From contig JBNKGL010000012.1 of NCBI GenBank assembly GCA_050289805.1, positions 1 through 64,000 on the forward strand: DNA of 64,000 nt, written 5' to 3'. Each line of letters begins with the position of its first letter. The first letter of the stretch is position 1. The DNA is from JAUILA01 sp050289805 (lineage in GTDB: Bacteria > Bacteroidota > Bacteroidia > Cytophagales > Cyclobacteriaceae). The notes beneath the pieces were generated by a model. It did not search any database and had not been told where the DNA came from. It was given only the letters and a program-made list of their open reading frames with translations. This document shows positions 60,490 to 64,000 of this stretch, in pieces. The position numbers were made by a program, and so were the translations under genes.

Positions 60490-60842
60490 ACCCTGCCCTT
60501 TTTGAACAGGAACCAAAGCGCCACAATTACTATCCACATCCCAAAGAACTCCCGGGTTTCCTCGATATAGGGCTTGTCTGCCTTCATAGATTCAACAATA
60601 GCCCCAGGCTCGCCGATTCCAACATATTCCATCACGCCACCCAGGTAAGTAAAACTGTATAGAATTGCCAGGATGAGGCAGGCAAGTAAAACTGTCTTAT
60701 TATACCAACCCAAAAGATTCGCAATAAAAAGCCCTGCTGTAATACCATAAATTGCGATCCAAAGCCATGGATCCGGGTCATTGTACTGCACAAAAGCGAA
60801 TAGAATGAATAACAGCGCCAGAATAATTTTTACCACTTTCAT
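60486..60842 (-). CDS. TMEM220-like small membrane protein
   Basis: 118 residues, four predicted helices. The QYNDPDPWLWI motif after helix 1 and the WYNK loop are those of the transmembrane 220 family, which is unexplored. It overlaps the glycerate kinase start by 4 nt, so translation is coupled. Confidence 0.8.
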   Translation of the reverse strand: MKVVKIILALLFILFAFVQYNDPDPWLWIAIYGITAGLFIANLLGWYNKTVLLACLILAILYSFTYLGGVMEYVGIGEPGAIVESMKADKPYIEETREFFGMWIVIVALWFLFKKGRV

Positions 60843-60887
60843 GATCTGAATTTCAAGTAGTTATAACTTTAAGTTTACTCAGGTTAA

Positions 60888-61757
60888 TTAAATTACCTGC
60901 TGAACATTGGAATAACTCGTCGTAATACTCTCCTTCACATCACCAGAAATCTGATCCTGCTCAACGAAGAAATGCTTGAGACCTGCTGTCTTGCTTTCTT
61001 TGAAAATTGCCTTGAAATCTATGTTGCCTGTTCCAACTTCTGTGAAATTTCCCTGATCATTCAAATCCTTCACATGCCATAACGGATATCTGCCAGGATT
61101 ATCCCTGAATAATTCTATTGGCTTATACCCCGCTTTCACGGTCCAGAAAAGATCCAGTTCCATTTTAACAAGGCCCGGATCTGTTTCGGCAAGCAACAGG
61201 TCATAGGGTACAGTCCCATCGACCTCCATAAACTCAAAATCATGATTATGATAGGCAAATTGAATACCGTAATCCTTGCAGATCCGCGCACAATCTGTAA
61301 TGAGCTTTACAAGACTGTTATACTGTTCAATGGTTTTACGCTCACCCTCATGCAGGTATGCAAGTACCATATATTTCTGCCCTACGGCAGCAGCATCTTT
61401 TACAGCCTTAAGCCATCCATTCGTAAGTGTGCCCTTTTGATCCGGCATAGTAATCCCGGTCTGGTAATGTCCGCTTGGCATGGAAAGCTTATTCTTTTTC
61501 AGGAGGTCCTTAAAATCTGAAGGATTCATTCCATAAAATTTACCGTCGCCATACCCGGCACACTCCACTTCCCTGTAGCCAATCTGTGCCAGCATACCTA
61601 ATGCGGCAGCTGGATCTTTCTGCATCATTGCCCTTACAGTGTACAACTGTATACCTGTCTTTGATTTAAGCATCATTAAATCTTTTGGAAACAAAAACAT
61701 TCCTGCCCCAATGGCAGCTGTCTGCTTCATGAACATTCTTCTTTGTGTGGTTTTCAT
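60888..61757 (-). CDS. Tat-exported sugar phosphate isomerase/epimerase-like protein
   Basis: 289 residues from the ATG at 61757 (MKTTQRRMFMKQTAAIG); a start at 61778 would overlap the upstream gene. The RRMFMK sequence with the following hydrophobic segment is a Tat signal. The TIM-barrel of the xylose isomerase-like superfamily shows GIQLYTVRAMMQ, YREVECAGYGDG, FAYHNHDFEFME, MELDLFWTVKAG and HVKDLNDQGNFTEVGTG with metal ligands Glu, Asp, His. It lies 4 nt downstream of the sugar dehydrogenase, suggesting periplasmic sugar processing. Confidence 0.87.
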   Translation of the reverse strand: MKTTQRRMFMKQTAAIGAGMFLFPKDLMMLKSKTGIQLYTVRAMMQKDPAAALGMLAQIGYREVECAGYGDGKFYGMNPSDFKDLLKKNKLSMPSGHYQTGITMPDQKGTLTNGWLKAVKDAAAVGQKYMVLAYLHEGERKTIEQYNSLVKLITDCARICKDYGIQFAYHNHDFEFMEVDGTVPYDLLLAETDPGLVKMELDLFWTVKAGYKPIELFRDNPGRYPLWHVKDLNDQGNFTEVGTGNIDFKAIFKESKTAGLKHFFVEQDQISGDVKESITTSYSNVQQVI

Positions 61758-61761
61758 ATTG

Positions 61762-64000
61762 TTAAGGTATAAATTCAATCCATTCTATTCCCGGTACAGA
61801 CATACCTCCCGGACTTTCTACCTCGACTGACCAGGCGTGAAACCCGGATGTATCCTGTATGGGCAGAGTAAGGACGTTTGATTCAGTTACATTCCCTGAA
61901 AGAGAAATGGCACGTTTGTCTTCCCCGTTCAGATGTAATTTATAGTTAATTTCTGATGATGGCATTGATGAAAGCTTAATTTTTACAGCCCTCACACCGG
62001 TAAAATCCACGGCTGAAAAGGAGATTCTGGACCCGTTCCTGAGGTTGTCTGCCACGTGGTTATTACCGCTGGTCTCCATTTGCGCCCTGTACAGCTCTGT
62101 CGCCTCCCCTGCACGGATCCTGGGTGAACGGAGAATAACCTGTTCAGATCCGGTGAGGCGGCCATATGCATTTCCCGAATCAGTATAGGCTGCAGTTAGT
62201 ACATACATGGCGTTGTAATTGTCCGCCTTGTGCATGTTCATTTGCAATGAACCGCTCAACGGCATCTGATCCTTTTCGTCCACAATATCTGAATTGAGGG
62301 AAAGAATATAGGAAACGATGCGTTTCGCATCATCCTGAGAAAGATCAGGATGTGCCGACATCGCCTGCTCACCCCAAACCCCTCCTCCGCCGGAAATAAT
62401 TTTTCCCGACAGGTAATCCACGGCATCATCCCGGCCGGTATATCGCTCTGCGATCATGGAATATGACGGGCCGATTGATTTTTCCTGAACCTTATGACAT
62501 CCCTTACAATCCTGACCCTCCAACAACTGTTGTCCCAACGCAGACGGACTTGGCAGCTGATGCCCCTGGGCAATCTCGGTCAGGTCATATCCCTGTTCCA
62601 GAAAATCAAAATGAAAATTCACGTCCGCCGGGTTGATCCGGCCTTCGCTGAGCTTCCCATCCTCCGAATCCTCAACCTGTATCTCATAATCAACCTTTCT
62701 TCCCGGCCAGTAAAAACTACGATTGCCTGACAGCTGAATTTTAACTTCAGGAAGGTCATTGCCAGATTTAATTATTGTGTATTCCCGGCTTTTAGCACCT
62801 TTATTATCTTCTGCTTCCAGGTATATAAAGTAGTAACCAGGCTTATCGAAGGTATGGTCAAATCGTTTTCCAGAGCCAACTTTCTCCTTTCCCAGGTACC
62901 ACGTAAGCGTTACAGGATCTCCATCAGGATCTTTGGTACCGTCTGCATTAAGTGAAACCTGAAGCGGTATTTGTCCTACCGTTGAACTCTCACTGGCCAG
63001 GCGGATCACAGGTGGTCTGTTGCCGTTATAATATGTAATTCTTGAAAGTTTGGCATCTTCATTCCGCGTGTACCATCCGGCACCATACTCCAGGGTATAA
63101 AGCACGCCATTCCTGGAAAAATCGACATCAATGAGATTACTGAATTCAATATTATCGAGGAAGGGTTCCATCTGGACCAAATCTCCATTTTCATTCATTG
63201 TAACCAGCAGTACAACATCACGAATCCAGTCATAAATGATCAATTTACCTTCCATATAGGCGGGGAATGTATCATCATTCACATCAAATAATTCCCGGTA
63301 AAATACCGGGCCCGCCATTGCATTCCTCCCGCCAGATCCGAGCAGGGGAAATTCCTCAGAAAAAGCATAGGGATACCATACGAATGCCGGCATTGCCGGG
63401 GGCAATTCCTGAATTCCCGTATTGTTGGGTGAATTATTTACGGGTTTGTCCGGATTGAAAAAGGCACCGCTTTGCTTTGTAGCAAAATCATATTGCCTGT
63501 AAGGCTTATTGTTGGCCACAAACATAGGCCATCCAAAGAAGCCGGGAGCCCTCGCCTGGTTAATCTCATCATGACCACGGGGTCCCCGCAGACTATCATC
63601 TTCAGATGCATCAGGACCAACATCACCCCAGTAAAGAAACCCGGTTTTTTGGTCTATTGCGATACGATATGGGTTTCTACATCCCATCACATAGATTTCA
63701 GGCCTGGTTCCCTTCATGCCTACAGGGAATAAATTTCCCTCTGGAATACTGTAAGTTCCATCACTTAAGGGTTTGATACGCAATATTTTACCTCTTAAAT
63801 CATTCGTATTCGCAGAAGATTTACGGGCATCCCAGGGCTTTCTGCCTTCACGTGCATCCATCGGGCCATAGCCATTAGACGCAAATGGATTCGTGTCATC
63901 TCCGGTGGACAGGTACAGGTTACCCTCGACATCAAAAGCGATCGATCCGCCGGTATGACAACATTCTTCGCGCTGGACATCAACTTCGAGTACAATAGTC
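61762..64000 (-). CDS. multidomain PQQ/soluble sugar dehydrogenase-cytochrome c protein (5' end beyond window)
   Basis: At least 745 residues; the frame runs off the window end. The ATG at 63861 is internal, since codons before it read on as GGSIAFDVEGNLYLSTGDDT, part of the same propeller. Order: glucose/sorbosone dehydrogenase propeller (GKILRIKPL, GCRNPYRIAID), PKD-like domain (near 62.8 kb), c-type cytochrome with CKGCH (62494-62508), and a C-terminal CBM6-like beta-sandwich ending VPGIEWIEFIP. Family members often carry an N-terminal ThuA domain, which would lie outside. Exported sugar oxidation is likely. Confidence 0.87.
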   Translation of the reverse strand, partial: TIVLEVDVQREECCHTGGSIAFDVEGNLYLSTGDDTNPFASNGYGPMDAREGRKPWDARKSSANTNDLRGKILRIKPLSDGTYSIPEGNLFPVGMKGTRPEIYVMGCRNPYRIAIDQKTGFLYWGDVGPDASEDDSLRGPRGHDEINQARAPGFFGWPMFVANNKPYRQYDFATKQSGAFFNPDKPVNNSPNNTGIQELPPAMPAFVWYPYAFSEEFPLLGSGGRNAMAGPVFYRELFDVNDDTFPAYMEGKLIIYDWIRDVVLLVTMNENGDLVQMEPFLDNIEFSNLIDVDFSRNGVLYTLEYGAGWYTRNEDAKLSRITYYNGNRPPVIRLASESSTVGQIPLQVSLNADGTKDPDGDPVTLTWYLGKEKVGSGKRFDHTFDKPGYYFIYLEAEDNKGAKSREYTIIKSGNDLPEVKIQLSGNRSFYWPGRKVDYEIQVEDSEDGKLSEGRINPADVNFHFDFLEQGYDLTEIAQGHQLPSPSALGQQLLEGQDCKGCHKVQEKSIGPSYSMIAERYTGRDDAVDYLSGKIISGGGGVWGEQAMSAHPDLSQDDAKRIVSYILSLNSDIVDEKDQMPLSGSLQMNMHKADNYNAMYVLTAAYTDSGNAYGRLTGSEQVILRSPRIRAGEATELYRAQMETSGNNHVADNLRNGSRISFSAVDFTGVRAVKIKLSSMPSSEINYKLHLNGEDKRAISLSGNVTESNVLTLPIQDTSGFHAWSVEVESPGGMSVPGIEWIEFIP

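Overview
This 64 kb window looks like ordinary chromosome from a member of the Bacteroidota, most probably a Cytophagales-like marine or aquatic heterotroph; I cannot name a genus. The evidence is: a perfect TTTG-N19-TAnnTTTG promoter and several other -7 boxes of that type; a type IX secretion C-terminal domain; BlaI/M56-TonB regulation; MetH without its homocysteine domain; DUF1501/DUF1800, DUF4159 and TMEM220-type proteins; and many lipoproteins and TlpA-like proteins. Coding density is high: many genes overlap by 1-8 nt, and several convergent pairs overlap by 8-21 nt. No tRNA, rRNA, CRISPR array, prophage or intact insertion sequence was seen.

Layout. 1-9.4 kb: 5' part of thyA, divergent from an RND exporter and a GH113-type glycosidase; an FtsX/MacB-type permease with a small membrane protein; an ECF sigma/anti-sigma pair; a cytoplasmic M23-like protein; an uncharacterised protein. 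9.4-19.4 kb: dps and an FNT channel, then a leftward run with two different alanine-racemase-fold enzymes, an M20 amidohydrolase, a GNAT acetyltransferase and a sodium:solute symporter, preceded by an aspartoacylase-like enzyme and a GCS2-CBS fusion. The first five look like uptake, deacylation and racemisation of amino acids. 19.4-23.1 kb: five envelope proteins of mostly unknown function. 23.2-27.6 kb: DUF4159, a TIM-barrel isomerase, a repeat-rich gap holding a GIY-YIG remnant, and a GMC oxidoreductase with its Tat-exported small subunit. 27.7-29.9 kb: BlaI repressor and M56-TonB sensor with a well-defined operator/promoter.

30-41 kb: a palindromic-repeat block, a TlpA-like lipoprotein, gatB and alaS; then rightward two duplicated envelope M23 peptidases, a CapA-like lipoprotein, a MerR regulator and dprA; then HMG-CoA lyase behind a TetR-like operator. 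41.2-46.8 kb: a four-gene DUF1800-DUF1501(Tat + T9SS CTD)-beta-barrel-propeller lipoprotein cluster, the best candidate here for an undescribed surface system. 46.8-54.5 kb: D-2-hydroxyacid dehydrogenase, PH-like membrane protein, ChaN-like protein, DUF819 transporter, small heat-shock protein, and metF-metH for methionine synthesis. 54.6-64 kb: a small unknown gene, GH57/DUF3536 and glgB (alpha-glucan metabolism), glycerate kinase, a TMEM220-like protein, a Tat-exported sugar isomerase and the 3' part of a multidomain sugar dehydrogenase/cytochrome c/CBM-like protein.

Between genes there are at least two families of palindromic (REP-like) repeats, near 3.8-4.1, 24.8-25.1 and 30.0-30.15 kb. 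Function calls come from reading the translated sequences and recalled family knowledge; no database search was run.
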